Source: Myceligenerans salitolerans | GTDB lineage: Bacteria > Actinomycetota > Actinomycetes > Actinomycetales > Cellulomonadaceae | Assembly (NCBI RefSeq): GCF_017349295.1 | Contig: NZ_JAFMPK010000025.1 | Location: 62,001 to 126,000, forward strand | Length of the DNA stretch: 64,000 nt | Reading direction: 5' to 3' | Part shown: positions 25,548-34,415 of the stretch, one piece after another | Position numbering within the stretch: position 1 is the first letter of the stretch | Layout of the letters: each line of letters begins with the position of its first letter | Position numbers and translations under genes: made by a program | The notes under the pieces: model-generated | Seen by the model: the letters and a program-made list of their open reading frames with translations, nothing else | The model's database searches: none | What the model was told of the DNA's origin: nothing

Positions 25548-26366
25548 TCACACCCAGGACATGACCTGTTCCCACAGCGGCATCGTGTCGTACCCCATCT
25601 GGTTGAGCAGCGCCCACACGATGCCGACCACCGCGTAGAGCGAGACCGGGACGAGCAGGATCCATTCGCGGACCGACCCGGCGTTGCCGATGATCGGCAC
25701 GGCGATGTTGCCGCTGCGCCGCCAGAAGCTGTCGAGCTCGATGCCCCTGCCGTCGCGCATCCAGTAGGGCGACTTGAACCTTAGCGGCCAGAACAGGGGG
25801 ACGCCGTTCGTCGTGATGAAGTCACCGAGGATGTGCACCACGCAGCCGAGGGCGACGCAGAACGGCATCCAGAACCATTCCTCGGGCGCGAAGATGGCGA
25901 TGAGCGCGGCGAGGGTCAGCGACGTCGTCCAGGGCAGGACCTTGGTGTCGCGCGTGATCTTTAACGCCTTCAGTGCGAACGCGACCAGGAGGACGCACAT
26001 GATGCCGGGGCCGATGAGCACGGTGCCGACACCCTCGATCCCGGTGTCCACGGACAGCAGGCTCAGGAACCACGCGATCGCGGTGAACACGGCCACGCCC
26101 AGGATGGAGTGCGTGCCCTTGCGATGCCCGCCGGACACCTTCTCGATGACCTTGACCACCCCGTCCGAGACAGGGGAGAGCGAGTTGGCGATGGTGCCGC
26201 TGTGGTGGTCGGCATCGGGCAGGAGCGCCGCACCGGCGCAGACCAGGGCGCCCGCGACGACACCGGTATGGGAGACCCCCTCGTACCAGCCGAACGCGAA
26301 GGGTGCGGTCGAGGTCACGGCGACCCAGGCAGCGGCGCCTGTCGCGGCGTGATGTCCTCCCATCAT
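25548..26366 (-). CDS. YdjM-like metal-dependent membrane hydrolase (DUF457)
   Basis: A 272-residue integral membrane protein with about six helices and the family's metal-binding motifs: LLPDADHHSGT, GGHRKGTHS and HILGDFITTNGVPLFWP, where the His and Asp residues sit at the membrane face. E. coli YdjM belongs to the family and is SOS-induced; no SOS box is seen here. The start is the first of two consecutive ATGs at 26366, with AGGAG upstream. It ends only 3 nt from the end of the convergent ATPase gene, so the two transcripts probably overlap. Confidence 0.85.
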   Translation of the reverse strand: MMGGHHAATGAAAWVAVTSTAPFAFGWYEGVSHTGVVAGALVCAGAALLPDADHHSGTIANSLSPVSDGVVKVIEKVSGGHRKGTHSILGVAVFTAIAWFLSLLSVDTGIEGVGTVLIGPGIMCVLLVAFALKALKITRDTKVLPWTTSLTLAALIAIFAPEEWFWMPFCVALGCVVHILGDFITTNGVPLFWPLRFKSPYWMRDGRGIELDSFWRRSGNIAVPIIGNAGSVREWILLVPVSLYAVVGIVWALLNQMGYDTMPLWEQVMSWV

Positions 26367-26661
26367 GGGATGTGGGCTCCTTCCAGCCTGGTGTCCGTTC
26401 CGACCGGAAACGCCCGGCCGAAGGGTAACGGTAGCGCGAGACGCCGACGTTCGGGGTGACCAGGCGTGACGCGGCGTGCTTCGGCGTGTCGCGCGGCGAA
26501 CCCCCGAGCTTTGATGAATTCTTGGGGACAGATCCAGAAAAGGCATGGACGTGTCAAGCTCGCGTGTGTACCTTTTTTCACGACGAGGTCGCCCGGTCTC
26601 GTCACCTGGCTGTATCCACTGCCATCAATCGGCTGTATCGACACGAAAGGACGGGAAGCCC
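26367..26661. other. Intergenic region between the divergent DUF457 gene and the small ORF
   Basis: Part of this 295-nt stretch (about 26500-26640) is clearly richer in A/T than its surroundings. It should hold the promoters for both directions. On the minus strand there is a TTGACA hexamer near 26553, but no convincing -10 partner; no repeat or gene was found. Confidence 0.4.
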
Positions 26662-26754
26662 ATGATCCGCTGCGCAGGCACCTCGTCCTACCCGACCACC
26701 GCGCAGCACCTCCTGGACGGCCGCGAGGCTCTCCGAGGCGCGATACGACGCTGA
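26662..26754 (+). CDS. Small ORF (30 residues) ahead of the HNH endonuclease gene
   Basis: ATG at 26662 with a purine-rich AAAGGACGGGAAG upstream; the peptide runs MIRCAGTSSYPTTAQ to LRGAIRR. It ends 30 nt before a strong intrinsic terminator, after which the HNH gene begins. The arrangement resembles a leader-peptide/attenuator unit, or a stand-alone small protein gene. No family recognised. Confidence 0.4.
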   Translation: MIRCAGTSSYPTTAQHLLDGREALRGAIRR

Positions 26755-26784
26755 ACCGGCGCGTTGCCGGACCAGCACTCGTGT

Positions 26785-26823
26785 GCCGCCTGGAGGACTT
26801 GCGTCCTGGGCGGCTTTTTCTTT
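26785..26823 (+). terminator. Rho-independent terminator upstream of the HNH gene
   Basis: Outer stem GCCGCC/GGCGGC (26785-26790 with 26809-26814), inner stem AGGAC/GTCCT, TTGC loop, then TTTTTCTTT at 26815-26823. It is the clearest intrinsic terminator in the window. It lies 50 nt before the HNH start, so it either ends the small-ORF transcript or attenuates the HNH gene. Confidence 0.85.
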
Positions 26824-26872
26824 GCACTTCCAGCACCGACGAAACGAACTTCTCACCCGAAAGGAGCGGACC

Positions 26873-27343
26873 GTGGCCGACGTCCTCGTACTCAATGCCG
26901 GCTACGAGCCGTTGCATCGCGTGTCGGTCAGGCATGCCATCGGGATGCTCGTGCGGGAGGTAGCGGTGGTGGAGGAGGCGGTCGACGGCCGCACCTTCGG
27001 ACCGTTCCCCTTACCGCGCGTCCTGCGCCTGGTCCGGTACGTCGCGATGCGGTGGCTCTACAAGCGCAACGGCGCACCCGCCTGCACCAAGCAGGGAGTG
27101 AAGCGCCGTGACGGCGCCTGCGCCTACTGCGGCGGGCCCGCCGACACGGTGGACCACGTCGTGCCACGGTCGCGCGGGGGCCCGTCGACCTGGCTCAACC
27201 TCGTGGCCGCCTGCTACGAGTGCAACTCGTTCAAGGCGGACCGTACCCCCGCCGAGGCCGGGATGCTGCTGTACCTCACGCCGTACGTGCCGCGTGCCGA
27301 GTACGCGCGGGCGCGGCTGCAGCGCGCCGCCCGGATCGCGTAG
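26873..27343 (+). CDS. HNH endonuclease
   Basis: A 156-residue member of a common actinobacterial HNH family. The zinc ribbon CAYC (C83, C86) and the later CYECN pair frame the active site DHVVPRSRGG (D94, H95) and the Asn of STWLNLVAAC. The N-terminal 70 residues (VLVLNAGYEPLHRVSVRHAIGMLV) are a conserved extension of this family. The start is GTG at 26873 with AAAGGAG seven bases before it. The biological role is not established; stand-alone HNH proteins may act in DNA repair, restriction or phage biology. Confidence 0.9.
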   Translation: MADVLVLNAGYEPLHRVSVRHAIGMLVREVAVVEEAVDGRTFGPFPLPRVLRLVRYVAMRWLYKRNGAPACTKQGVKRRDGACAYCGGPADTVDHVVPRSRGGPSTWLNLVAACYECNSFKADRTPAEAGMLLYLTPYVPRAEYARARLQRAARIA

Positions 27344-27408
27344 CCGCGGCCGGTGGTGCGAGGGTTCCGAACACGGGAGGGAATGGCCTTCACGGGCCGG
27401 GACCTGAC

Positions 27409-27879
27409 ATGATCTCCCGCGTGCCCATCGAAGTGCGTGACGCCAACGCTGCCGACCTCGACGCCGTCGCCGGACTGTTCCTGCAGTACCTGGCCTTCTA
27501 CGAGCACGCCGCCGACGAACAGCGCGTACGGGAGTTCCTGCGCGCGCGGTTCGCCTCCGACGACACGGTGCTGCTCATCGCCGAGCCCGACGGACAAGGT
27601 CCCGCCGTCGGGCTCGCTCAGGCATACCGCTCCTGGTCGTCGGTGAGCCTCGGACCCGTGTGGGTGCTCAACGACCTGTTCGTGGAACCTGCCGCCCGCG
27701 GCACCGGGGCGGGGCGCGTCCTCGTCCAGGCCATCTGCGAACGCGCGAGACAGGCAGGCGCGATCCGGGTCTCGCTCGCCACCGCCTGGGACAACGTCGC
27801 GGCCCAGGGGCTGTACGAGTCCGAGGGCTTCGCGCGCGACGTCTCCTTCCTGCACTACGTGAAGGTCATCGGCTCGTGA
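27409..27879 (+). CDS. GNAT-family N-acetyltransferase
   Basis: A 156-residue GNAT enzyme. The acetyl-CoA-binding motif A is VLNDLFVEPAARGTGAGRVLVQAI with the RGTGAG pyrophosphate loop. Motif B appears as the late ATAWDNVAAQGLYESEGF segment. Substrate unknown. The ATG at 27409 is used; a GTG at 27421 is also possible. The last 14 nt overlap the convergent HtaA-domain gene. Confidence 0.85.
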   Translation: MISRVPIEVRDANAADLDAVAGLFLQYLAFYEHAADEQRVREFLRARFASDDTVLLIAEPDGQGPAVGLAQAYRSWSSVSLGPVWVLNDLFVEPAARGTGAGRVLVQAICERARQAGAIRVSLATAWDNVAAQGLYESEGFARDVSFLHYVKVIGS

Positions 27880-28354
27880 CGTCCTCGCCGAAGTCGATGG
27901 TGACCGGCTCGAACCGGGTCCCCGCCGGGTAGTTGCCGCCCCACAGGCCCGCCCCCGCCTCGCTCACCTCGACCTGGGTCCAGCGCAGCAGGCGACCGCC
28001 GTCAGCCCCTTCCGGCTCACCGACGAGCCGGAACGCGTCCGTGCGGACCCCCGACTCGCGGTCCAGGACCGACATCGTCCAGCTATCCCCCTCGTCCGCG
28101 CGGACCTCCGGGTCACCGATCTCGCCGACGAACGAACCGAAGTGCCCGAAGAACGCGACCGAGCCGCCGAAGGCGAACGCGCGCGCGTCCGGCGTCGTCC
28201 CGCCGCCGGGCAGGGCGGCGGAACGTTCCACGTCCAGGCGGAACCAGAACGACGCTCCCTCACCTCCCACCTCGGGGTCCACGGCGAGGCGACCACCAGG
28301 CGCCCCGGCCACGTACATGAGCAGGCTCGGCTTGATTCCCCAGTCCAGATGCAC
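27866..28354 (-). CDS. HtaA-domain protein (putative heme-binding), without signal peptide
   Basis: A 162-residue protein that is essentially one HtaA domain. The hallmark start LDWGIKPSLLMYV matches the LxWGxKxSFxxYV pattern, and SVAFFGHFGSFVGEIGDPEV matches the conserved FxGHxG part. Tyr 14 and the His of GHFG correspond to the residues that hold heme in corynebacterial HtaA. Unusually, there is no signal peptide, membrane anchor or second copy, and no hmuTUV genes nearby, so it may bind heme or another ligand in the cytoplasm, or have lost heme binding. Family assignment is from pattern recognition only. Confidence 0.65.
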   Translation of the reverse strand: MHLDWGIKPSLLMYVAGAPGGRLAVDPEVGGEGASFWFRLDVERSAALPGGGTTPDARAFAFGGSVAFFGHFGSFVGEIGDPEVRADEGDSWTMSVLDRESGVRTDAFRLVGEPEGADGGRLLRWTQVEVSEAGAGLWGGNYPAGTRFEPVTIDFGEDVTSR

Positions 28355-28445
28355 GCGACGACCCTAACGCCTGGGTTCCTTCCTCGGCTCCACCCTGCGC
28401 TGCACGTTTCGTCGCCTCGTTGCCACCGACGTACCGTTGGCCGTT

Positions 28446-29717
28446 ATGACGACCGCTTTCGCGACCCAGGACACCGGCCCGCGTCCCTCCGCCGCCTACG
28501 GCGTGCACTCCGAGGTGGGCAGGCTCCGCAAGGTCCTCGTCTGCGCGCCAGGACAGGCGCACCGCCGGCTCACACCGTCGAACTCCCACGGCCTGCTGTT
28601 CGACGACGTCCTCTGGGTCGAGCGGGCGCAGGCGGACCACGCCGCCTTCGTCGGGGAACTGGAGGCCCGCGGTGTCGAGGTCGTCGAACTGCACGCCGTG
28701 CTGGCGCAGACGCTGCGCGTCCCCGGGGCCCGCGACTGGCTGCTGGACCGCAAGATCGTGCCCCAGATCGTCGGCGACGGACTCGTCGAGGCCACTCGCG
28801 GGTACCTCGAGTCGCTGCCCCCGCACACGCTCGCGGAGTACCTGATCGGCGGGCTCGCGGTCGCGGACGTCCCCGAGCTACCGCCGGGGCACCGGGCGCT
28901 CGCCGCGTTCTCGCCGGACGAGCGGGAGTTCCTGATGCCGCCGCTGCCGAACACCCTGTTCACGCGCGACACGACGTGCTGGCTGTACGGAGGTGTCACG
29001 CTCAACCCGCTCTACTACCAGGCGCGCCGTGACGAGACGCTGCTGATGAAGGCGGTCTACGAGTTCCATCCGGACTTCGTCGGGTCGCGGGTGTGGTGGG
29101 GGGACCCGGAGGTGGACCACGGCCAGGCGACGTTCGAGGGCGGGGACATCATGCCGGTCGGCAACGGCACGGTGCTGATGGGCATGGGGGAGCGCACGTC
29201 GCGGCAGGCGATCACGCGGGTCGCCGGCCAGCTGTTCGCGGGAGGCGCGGCGGACCGGGTGGTCGTGGCGGGGATGCCGCGCCTGCGCTCGGCGATGCAT
29301 CTCGACACCGTGATGACGTTCGTCGACGTGGACACCGTGACCGTCTACCCCCGGATCGTGGACGGCGTGCACCCGTTCGTGCTGCGGCCGGGCGATCGCG
29401 GCGAGGTGGTGGTGTCCGACGGGGGCGGCGCCACGTTCCTCGAGGTCGTCGCCGACGCCATGGGACTCGACGGCCTCCGGGTGATCGAGACGGGCGGGGA
29501 CAGCTACGAGTCCGAACGGCAGCAGTGGGACAGCGGCAACAACGCCGTCGCCGTGGAACCCGGTGTCGTCTTCACCTATGACCGCAACACCACCACGAAC
29601 GACCTCCTGCGCAAGGCGGGGATCGAGGTGCTGGAGATCGCGGGCGGTGAGCTGGGCCGCGGACGCGGCGGTGGTCACTGCATGACGTGCCCGATCATCC
29701 GGGACGCCGCGGACTGA
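28446..29717 (+). CDS. arcA: Arginine deiminase
   Basis: A 423-residue enzyme converting arginine to citrulline and ammonia, the first step of the ADI pathway. Visible motifs: N-terminal [26 protein letters not shown] with substrate-binding Asp, [12 protein letters not shown] with catalytic Glu, [10 protein letters not shown] with catalytic His, and the nucleophile C412 in [10 protein letters not shown]. Length and motifs are complete. The usual arcB and arcC genes are not adjacent, so it stands alone here, followed 20 nt later by an acetyltransferase gene. The ATG at 28446 is preferred over the TTG at 28437. Confidence 0.95.
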   Translation: MTTAFATQDTGPRPSAAYGVHSEVGRLRKVLVCAPGQAHRRLTPSNSHGLLFDDVLWVERAQADHAAFVGELEARGVEVVELHAVLAQTLRVPGARDWLLDRKIVPQIVGDGLVEATRGYLESLPPHTLAEYLIGGLAVADVPELPPGHRALAAFSPDEREFLMPPLPNTLFTRDTTCWLYGGVTLNPLYYQARRDETLLMKAVYEFHPDFVGSRVWWGDPEVDHGQATFEGGDIMPVGNGTVLMGMGERTSRQAITRVAGQLFAGGAADRVVVAGMPRLRSAMHLDTVMTFVDVDTVTVYPRIVDGVHPFVLRPGDRGEVVVSDGGGATFLEVVADAMGLDGLRVIETGGDSYESERQQWDSGNNAVAVEPGVVFTYDRNTTTNDLLRKAGIEVLEIAGGELGRGRGGGHCMTCPIIRDAAD

Positions 29718-29737
29718 CGCGGTGCGATAATCCGCGG

Positions 29738-30178
29738 GTGGTACTCGAGATCCTTCCCCCGGACACCCCGCTCGCGTTTCGCGCCATGCGGGCGCTGCGC
29801 GGCCACCTCACGGACCCGGCGGCGTTCGCGACACAAGTCGACGAGGTCCAGCGGCCACAGGGCTACCGCCTCCTCGGCGCCTTCACCGAAAAGCGGAGCG
29901 AGCGAGCCGACGCCGTCGCCGTGCTGGGCTTCCGGTTCGCCACGAACCTCGCCTGGGGCCGGTTCTGCTACGTGGACGACCTGTCCACCGTGCCGGAGGC
30001 GCGGGGTGAGGGCCATGCCACCGCTCTCCTGGAGCGGGTGCACGAGATCGCCGCGGACGAGGGCGTGAGCATGGTGCATCTCGACTCGGGAGTGCAGCCG
30101 GAGCGTGCCGCGGCGCACGGGCTGTACTTCTCGCAGCGGTACCGGATCGCGTCGTACCACTTCGTGCGGGAGCCGTAG
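29738..30178 (+). CDS. GNAT-family N-acetyltransferase
   Basis: A 146-residue GNAT protein with motif A in FCYVDDLSTVPEARGEGHATALLERV, where RGEGHA forms the acetyl-CoA loop, and the late HLDSGVQPERAAAHGLYFSQRY region (motif B). GTG at 29738 is the start, 20 nt after the arcA stop, so it may be co-transcribed with arginine deiminase. Substrate unknown. Confidence 0.85.
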   Translation: MVLEILPPDTPLAFRAMRALRGHLTDPAAFATQVDEVQRPQGYRLLGAFTEKRSERADAVAVLGFRFATNLAWGRFCYVDDLSTVPEARGEGHATALLERVHEIAADEGVSMVHLDSGVQPERAAAHGLYFSQRYRIASYHFVREP

Positions 30179-30282
30179 CTCCGTGCGGGAACCGTAGCCG
30201 GGCCCGCGAGGGCAGTCCCGGGTGCGCGGCGCCGAGGAGTCGGGCGGCACCGCGCACGAGGAAGGGTGGCCGGCTCCGCCCG

Positions 30283-30672
30283 TCAGAAGTCGAACAGTTC
30301 GCCGAGGAAGGACTCCTTGCGCTTGCGCTTGCTGTAGCGGGGGTCGTAGTGGTCCCGGCGGCGGTCGTCGTAGCGGCGATCGCCGTCGTACCGCCGCTCG
30401 CCGTCGTACCGCCGGTCGTCGCGGTACTGCGGCTGCTGGGGGACGGCCGGTGGCGCCGCCGGAACGGCGGCAGGGACCTGCGGCTGCGCCGCGGCCGTAG
30501 CCGGCTGGGGGCGCGCGTTCTCGGCGGCGATCTCGGCGTCGATCGAACGGTCGATGATCTTGTCGAGCTCGCCCCGGTCGAGCCAGACGCCGCGGCACTG
30601 CGGGCAGTAGTCGATCTCGACCCCCTTACGTTCCGACATGACGAGGTTCGCCTGATCGATGGGGCACTGCAT
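30283..30672 (-). CDS. Zinc-ribbon (zf-TFIIB-like) protein with charged tail
   Basis: A 129-residue protein: an N-terminal zinc ribbon (MQCPID.., then DYCPQCRGVWLDRGELDKII), an Ala/Pro/Gln-rich linker and an Arg/Asp/Tyr-rich repeat (RYDGERRYDGDRRYDD). The first knuckle reads CPID, so the second Cys of the usual CPxC is missing and the metal site has three cysteines unless Asp or another residue contributes. The ATG at 30672 has AAGGAG at good distance. Divergent from ogt. Confidence 0.8.
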   Translation of the reverse strand: MQCPIDQANLVMSERKGVEIDYCPQCRGVWLDRGELDKIIDRSIDAEIAAENARPQPATAAAQPQVPAAVPAAPPAVPQQPQYRDDRRYDGERRYDGDRRYDDRRRDHYDPRYSKRKRKESFLGELFDF

Positions 30673-30763
30673 GGTCGGGCTCCTTCGGTTTGCTTGCTTC
30701 CTGGTCAGGCTCAACGAACTCGACCCGGTGCCAGTTCCGCCCGGCCCGGCTCGCGCGCCATGG

Positions 30764-30804
30764 CGGTGTCGCTTCCCGCAGTGTCGGTGTCGCTTCCTAC
30801 AGTA
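30764..30804 (+). repeat. Two 20-nt direct repeats with 21-nt period before ogt
   Basis: CGGTGTCGCTTCCCGCAGTG and CGGTGTCGCTTCCTACAGTA lie exactly two helical turns apart, the second ending 5 nt before the GTG start. They may be tandem regulator sites; no Ada or AlkX gene is nearby. Confidence 0.5.
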
Positions 30805-30809
30805 GGGAC

Positions 30810-31394
30810 GTGGACAGTGAAGCAGGGTCTGGAGCGAACTCTCTCGCGTTCGCCGTGTTCGCGACCCAGGTAGGGGACTGCGCGATCGTCTGGCGGGTCG
30901 GTGACGGCGCGGTCGTCGGCTCCACTCTGCCTCAGGGCGGGACGGAACAGGTGCGGCGCGCCGTACGACGCTGGTATCCCGGCGCGGTCGAGGCGGAGGC
31001 GACGGCGGGCGTCGCGGAGGCGGTCGAACGCGTCAGGAGACTGCTCGACCACGGCGCCGAGACCGACGCCGCACCGGCGGCGGAGATCACCCTGGACATG
31101 GGCGCGGTCCCGGAGTTCGACCGCCGGGTGTACGAGGTGGTGCGCAGCATCCCGCCGGGAGAGACGCTCACCTATGGTGAGGTCGCCGCGAGGCTGGGAG
31201 CGCCCGGCTCGGCACAGGCCGTCGGACAGGCACTCGGGCGTAATCCGTTCCCGCCGATCGTGCCCTGCCATCGTGTGCTGGCTGCCGGCGGCGGGATCGG
31301 CGGGTTCTCGGCACGGGGCGGTGCACGCACCAAGCTCCGCATGCTGGTGAAGGAGGGCGCCATCCCGGAGCAGCCTGCTCTGTTCGAACTGTGA
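30810..31394 (+). CDS. ogt: Methylated-DNA-protein-cysteine S-methyltransferase
   Basis: A 194-residue MGMT that removes O6-alkyl groups from guanine onto its own cysteine. The acceptor C153 lies in PCHRVLAAGG, followed by IGGFSARGG. The DNA-binding helix-turn-helix is LTYGEVAARLGAPGSAQAVGQALGRNP. The N-terminal domain (FAVFATQVGDCAIVWRVG) is short, as in Ogt. The start is probably GTG at 30810, since the frame upstream runs through the direct repeats. It is a suicide DNA repair protein. Confidence 0.93.
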   Translation: MDSEAGSGANSLAFAVFATQVGDCAIVWRVGDGAVVGSTLPQGGTEQVRRAVRRWYPGAVEAEATAGVAEAVERVRRLLDHGAETDAAPAAEITLDMGAVPEFDRRVYEVVRSIPPGETLTYGEVAARLGAPGSAQAVGQALGRNPFPPIVPCHRVLAAGGGIGGFSARGGARTKLRMLVKEGAIPEQPALFEL

Positions 31395-31404
31395 GGAGCC
31401 TGTC

Positions 31405-32427
31405 TCATCGCCAGCCGAGGGCGGGTGCCACGTGCTTGACGACGTTCTCGATCACATGGGCGTTGTAGTCGACACCGAGCTGGTTCGGCACGGTGACGAG
31501 GAGGGTGTCGGCGGCTGCGATCGCGGTGTCCGCGGCGAGGTCCTCGACGATCTCGTCGATCTCGCCCGCGTACGTCTTGCCGAACCGGGCCCGGGCCGAA
31601 CCCTGCAGGTTCCCGACCTGGTCGGTGCTGAAGCGTTCCATGCCGAAGTAGGCGTGATCGCGTTCGTCCGTGATGGGGAAGATCGATCGGGAGACCGACA
31701 CGCGCGGCTCCCGCGCATGGCCTGCCGCCGTCCATGCGTCGCGGAAGCGCTGGATCTGCTCGGCCTGCAGCTCGTGGAACGGTACGCCGGTGTCCTCGGT
31801 GAGGAGGGTCGAGGACATCAGGTGCATGCCTTGCCGCGCCGTCCACTCGGCCGTGGCGCGGGTGCCGGCACCCCACCAGATACGCTCCCGGAGCCCTTCG
31901 GACCACGGCTCGATGCGTAGCAGCCCGGGCGGGTTGGGGAACATCGGTCGCGGGTTGGGTTCGGCGAATCCCTCGCCTTCCAGCAGTTCCAGAAAGCGCG
32001 CGGCATGTCGGCGCGCCATGTCGGCGTCCGACTCGCCGTCACGGGGCTCGTGCCCGAAGTGACGCCAGCCGTCGATCACCTGTTCCGGTGATCCGCGTGA
32101 GATGCCGAGCTGCAGACGGCCACCGGAGATGAGGTCGGCCGCCCCGGCGTCCTCGGCCATGTAGGCCGGATTCTCGTAGCGCATGTCGATGACGCCGGTG
32201 CCGATCTCGATGCGGGACGTGCGCGCGCCGACTGCGGCCAGCAGCGGGAACGGCGACGCGAGCTGCCGTGCGAAGTGGTGCACGCGGAAGTAGGCGCCGT
32301 CGGCACCCAGCTCCTCTGCGGCGACGGCCAGGTCGATGGACTGCAGCAGCGTGTCCGCGGCGGATCGGGTCTGTGAGGAGGCGTGGGGTGTCCAGTGCCC
32401 GAACGAGAGAAAACCGATGTGCTTCAC
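31405..32427 (-). CDS. LLM-class flavin-dependent oxidoreductase (luciferase-like)
   Basis: A 340-residue bacterial-luciferase-like monooxygenase, probably using FMNH2 or F420. The TIM-barrel opening is HIGFLSFGHW, then EELGADGAYFRVHHF, SRIEIGTGVIDMRYENP and ADLISGGRLQLGISRGSP, all standard in the family. The substrate cannot be deduced. The start is GTG at 32427; the longer open frame is not homologous. It is convergent with ogt, only 10 nt away. Confidence 0.88.
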   Translation of the reverse strand: MKHIGFLSFGHWTPHASSQTRSAADTLLQSIDLAVAAEELGADGAYFRVHHFARQLASPFPLLAAVGARTSRIEIGTGVIDMRYENPAYMAEDAGAADLISGGRLQLGISRGSPEQVIDGWRHFGHEPRDGESDADMARRHAARFLELLEGEGFAEPNPRPMFPNPPGLLRIEPWSEGLRERIWWGAGTRATAEWTARQGMHLMSSTLLTEDTGVPFHELQAEQIQRFRDAWTAAGHAREPRVSVSRSIFPITDERDHAYFGMERFSTDQVGNLQGSARARFGKTYAGEIDEIVEDLAADTAIAAADTLLVTVPNQLGVDYNAHVIENVVKHVAPALGWR

Positions 32428-32495
32428 GATGTCAGCCTGCCCTTCTTCGAACCGGGTGTCACGGGGGCGCGCGTCACCGGGGACGCCGCTCAGGA

Positions 32496-34289
32496 TCAGA
32501 AGGGCGGTGGAGCGTCCTCTCCCGGTGGGCTCGGTGGCGGGGTCTCGACGGGCGTCGGCCGTGGCGCGGGCCGCGGGCGTGCCAGGGTGAGGCCGTTCGG
32601 TGGATCGGCGGTGGCCGGGGCCGCGTCGGCGCCGCGAGCCGTGCCGGCGGTGAGATGAGCGGTGGTGCCGTAACGGGCGCCGGGGTCGATGGGGTCGGCC
32701 TGATAGACCTGGGTGTGGCCGTGGGGACTGGTCCAGGTCTCGGTACCGGTCGTGGGGTCGCGCCGCACCTGCCATCCGGCGTGGGTCTTCAGGTTGTGGT
32801 GCTTCCGGCACAGGGCATGAAGGTTGGTGGCGCTGGTCTGGCCGGGCTCGCCCGGGCGGTACGGGCGGTCGTGGTCGTACCGCTCGATGTGGTCCAGGTC
32901 GCAGCCCGCGGCAGGCCGGTCACATCCGGCGTGGGCGCAGACGCGGTCGCGGGCCTCGACGGCTCGCCGGAGGCGGGGCGGTGGCTGGTAGCTGCCGGTG
33001 GAGTAGTCGGTGAGGATCCCCGTGACCGGATCGGTGACAAGGCGGTGCCAGACCCCCTCGGCGGCGATGTCGCGGGCGAGGGCCGCGGGGATCGGGCCGA
33101 GGAGGTCCAGGATCCCCGGCGTGTCGTCGCTCGGGTCGGCGAGCACGGAGGCCGGCACGGTGACGTTGACCGTGGCGGGTACCTCGACGCCACGCACGAC
33201 CACGCCTGAAGCCGGGGCCGTGGACAGCACGCCGTCGTCCTCGTCCGGGACGGGCACGAGATCGGTGTCCCGCACGGGCGGGACGAGCGCGCCGGGCGGG
33301 GCGGTGGGGATCGGGGCGGGCGCCGTTGTCGCGGACGGTGCGCTGTCGCCCGTGTCCGGTGCCTCGTCGAGCGGATGAGGCACCATCCGACCGGTGACCA
33401 GGGAGGTGAGCGCGTCGGCGCGCGCCTGGCCGCGGCGGCGGGTCTGGCCGGGGAGGTTCATCAGCGCCTGCGCGCCCGCCTGGACGGCGTTGAACAGGCG
33501 GGCGCCGTCCTTGGCGGGCAGGAGCGCGGTGAGCAGAGCCATGCCAGGGCCCGCCGTCTCGAGCCATACGTTGCGCTGGTCGGCGGCGTGAGCCAGCTCG
33601 TCGCTGCTGCCGTGCAGACGGGCGGCGAGGGCGTTCAACTGCTCGGACAGCCACTTCCAGGTGCGGGTGGGCGCCTCGGGCAGCAGGACGTCGATCGCAG
33701 CGGCTCGTTCGGCGTCGGTCAGCTCGGCGCCGGCGCCCAGCAGGGCATCTGCCTTGCGCGCGTCGATCCGACCGGCCTCCAGCGCGGTGAGCACGTCCGG
33801 GAAGCGGGCGCAGCGGTCGGCGCGGTTCACGATCACGCTGCCCTCGCGGGCGGTGACACCGAGCCGGTCCTTGACCACGGTCGCGGCCTGGTCCACCCCC
33901 AGGATCCCGCCCTGCGCCTCGACCAGGGCTCCTGCCGCTCGCGCCTGCACGGCGTGTGCCCACCCGGCCAGGCGCTGCGCGGCGGCCACGACCTCGGCCA
34001 GCTCCACCGCGTCCAACCGGCCCAGCACGCCGGTGGCGGGTGCACCGGTGGTGCCTTCACCGCCGCCGGATCCGGCCGCGGCCACGACGGCAAGGTGCAG
34101 CAGGTTCGCGAGCCACGGGCCCGGTTCGCTCGCGCGTGTCTGCGCCACCAGCGTGTCCACCGAGGCATCGCCCGGTGCACCGTCGTGCGGCTGCTCGGCG
34201 TCGAGCATTCCGGGGTCGGCCCACGACGTCTCGGGCAGCACGACGTCCAGGCGCGCCCGTCCGCCGTCGTGCAACGTCTGCCCGTCCAT
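32496..34289 (-). CDS. DUF222 / HNH endonuclease-domain protein (13E12-type)
   Basis: A 597-residue member of the large actinobacterial DUF222 family. The N-terminal DUF222 part covers about 75-300 (LAEVVAAAQRLAGWAHAVQARAAGAL, GRIDARKADALL). A Pro-rich insert follows, and a C-terminal HNH nuclease has CAHAGCDRPAAGCDLDHIERYDH and NLHALCRKHHNLKTH (His, Asn, His present). These proteins occur in many copies in Micrococcales and Mycobacterium, probably as selfish or repair elements. The ATG at 34289 (GGAGAGG nine bases upstream) is preferred over the GTG at 34298. Confidence 0.9.
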   Translation of the reverse strand: MDGQTLHDGGRARLDVVLPETSWADPGMLDAEQPHDGAPGDASVDTLVAQTRASEPGPWLANLLHLAVVAAAGSGGGEGTTGAPATGVLGRLDAVELAEVVAAAQRLAGWAHAVQARAAGALVEAQGGILGVDQAATVVKDRLGVTAREGSVIVNRADRCARFPDVLTALEAGRIDARKADALLGAGAELTDAERAAAIDVLLPEAPTRTWKWLSEQLNALAARLHGSSDELAHAADQRNVWLETAGPGMALLTALLPAKDGARLFNAVQAGAQALMNLPGQTRRRGQARADALTSLVTGRMVPHPLDEAPDTGDSAPSATTAPAPIPTAPPGALVPPVRDTDLVPVPDEDDGVLSTAPASGVVVRGVEVPATVNVTVPASVLADPSDDTPGILDLLGPIPAALARDIAAEGVWHRLVTDPVTGILTDYSTGSYQPPPRLRRAVEARDRVCAHAGCDRPAAGCDLDHIERYDHDRPYRPGEPGQTSATNLHALCRKHHNLKTHAGWQVRRDPTTGTETWTSPHGHTQVYQADPIDPGARYGTTAHLTAGTARGADAAPATADPPNGLTLARPRPAPRPTPVETPPPSPPGEDAPPPF

Positions 34290-34415
34290 CGTGCTCACCC
34301 TCTCCGCGTACCGTCCACGCCGTGCATGCCTGTTCGATCCTATGGTTGCTCCCGCCCAGCAGCCACCCGGGAGCAGGACCTGTGGACAACCGACATCGAC
34401 ATGGCCGTGCGGCCG

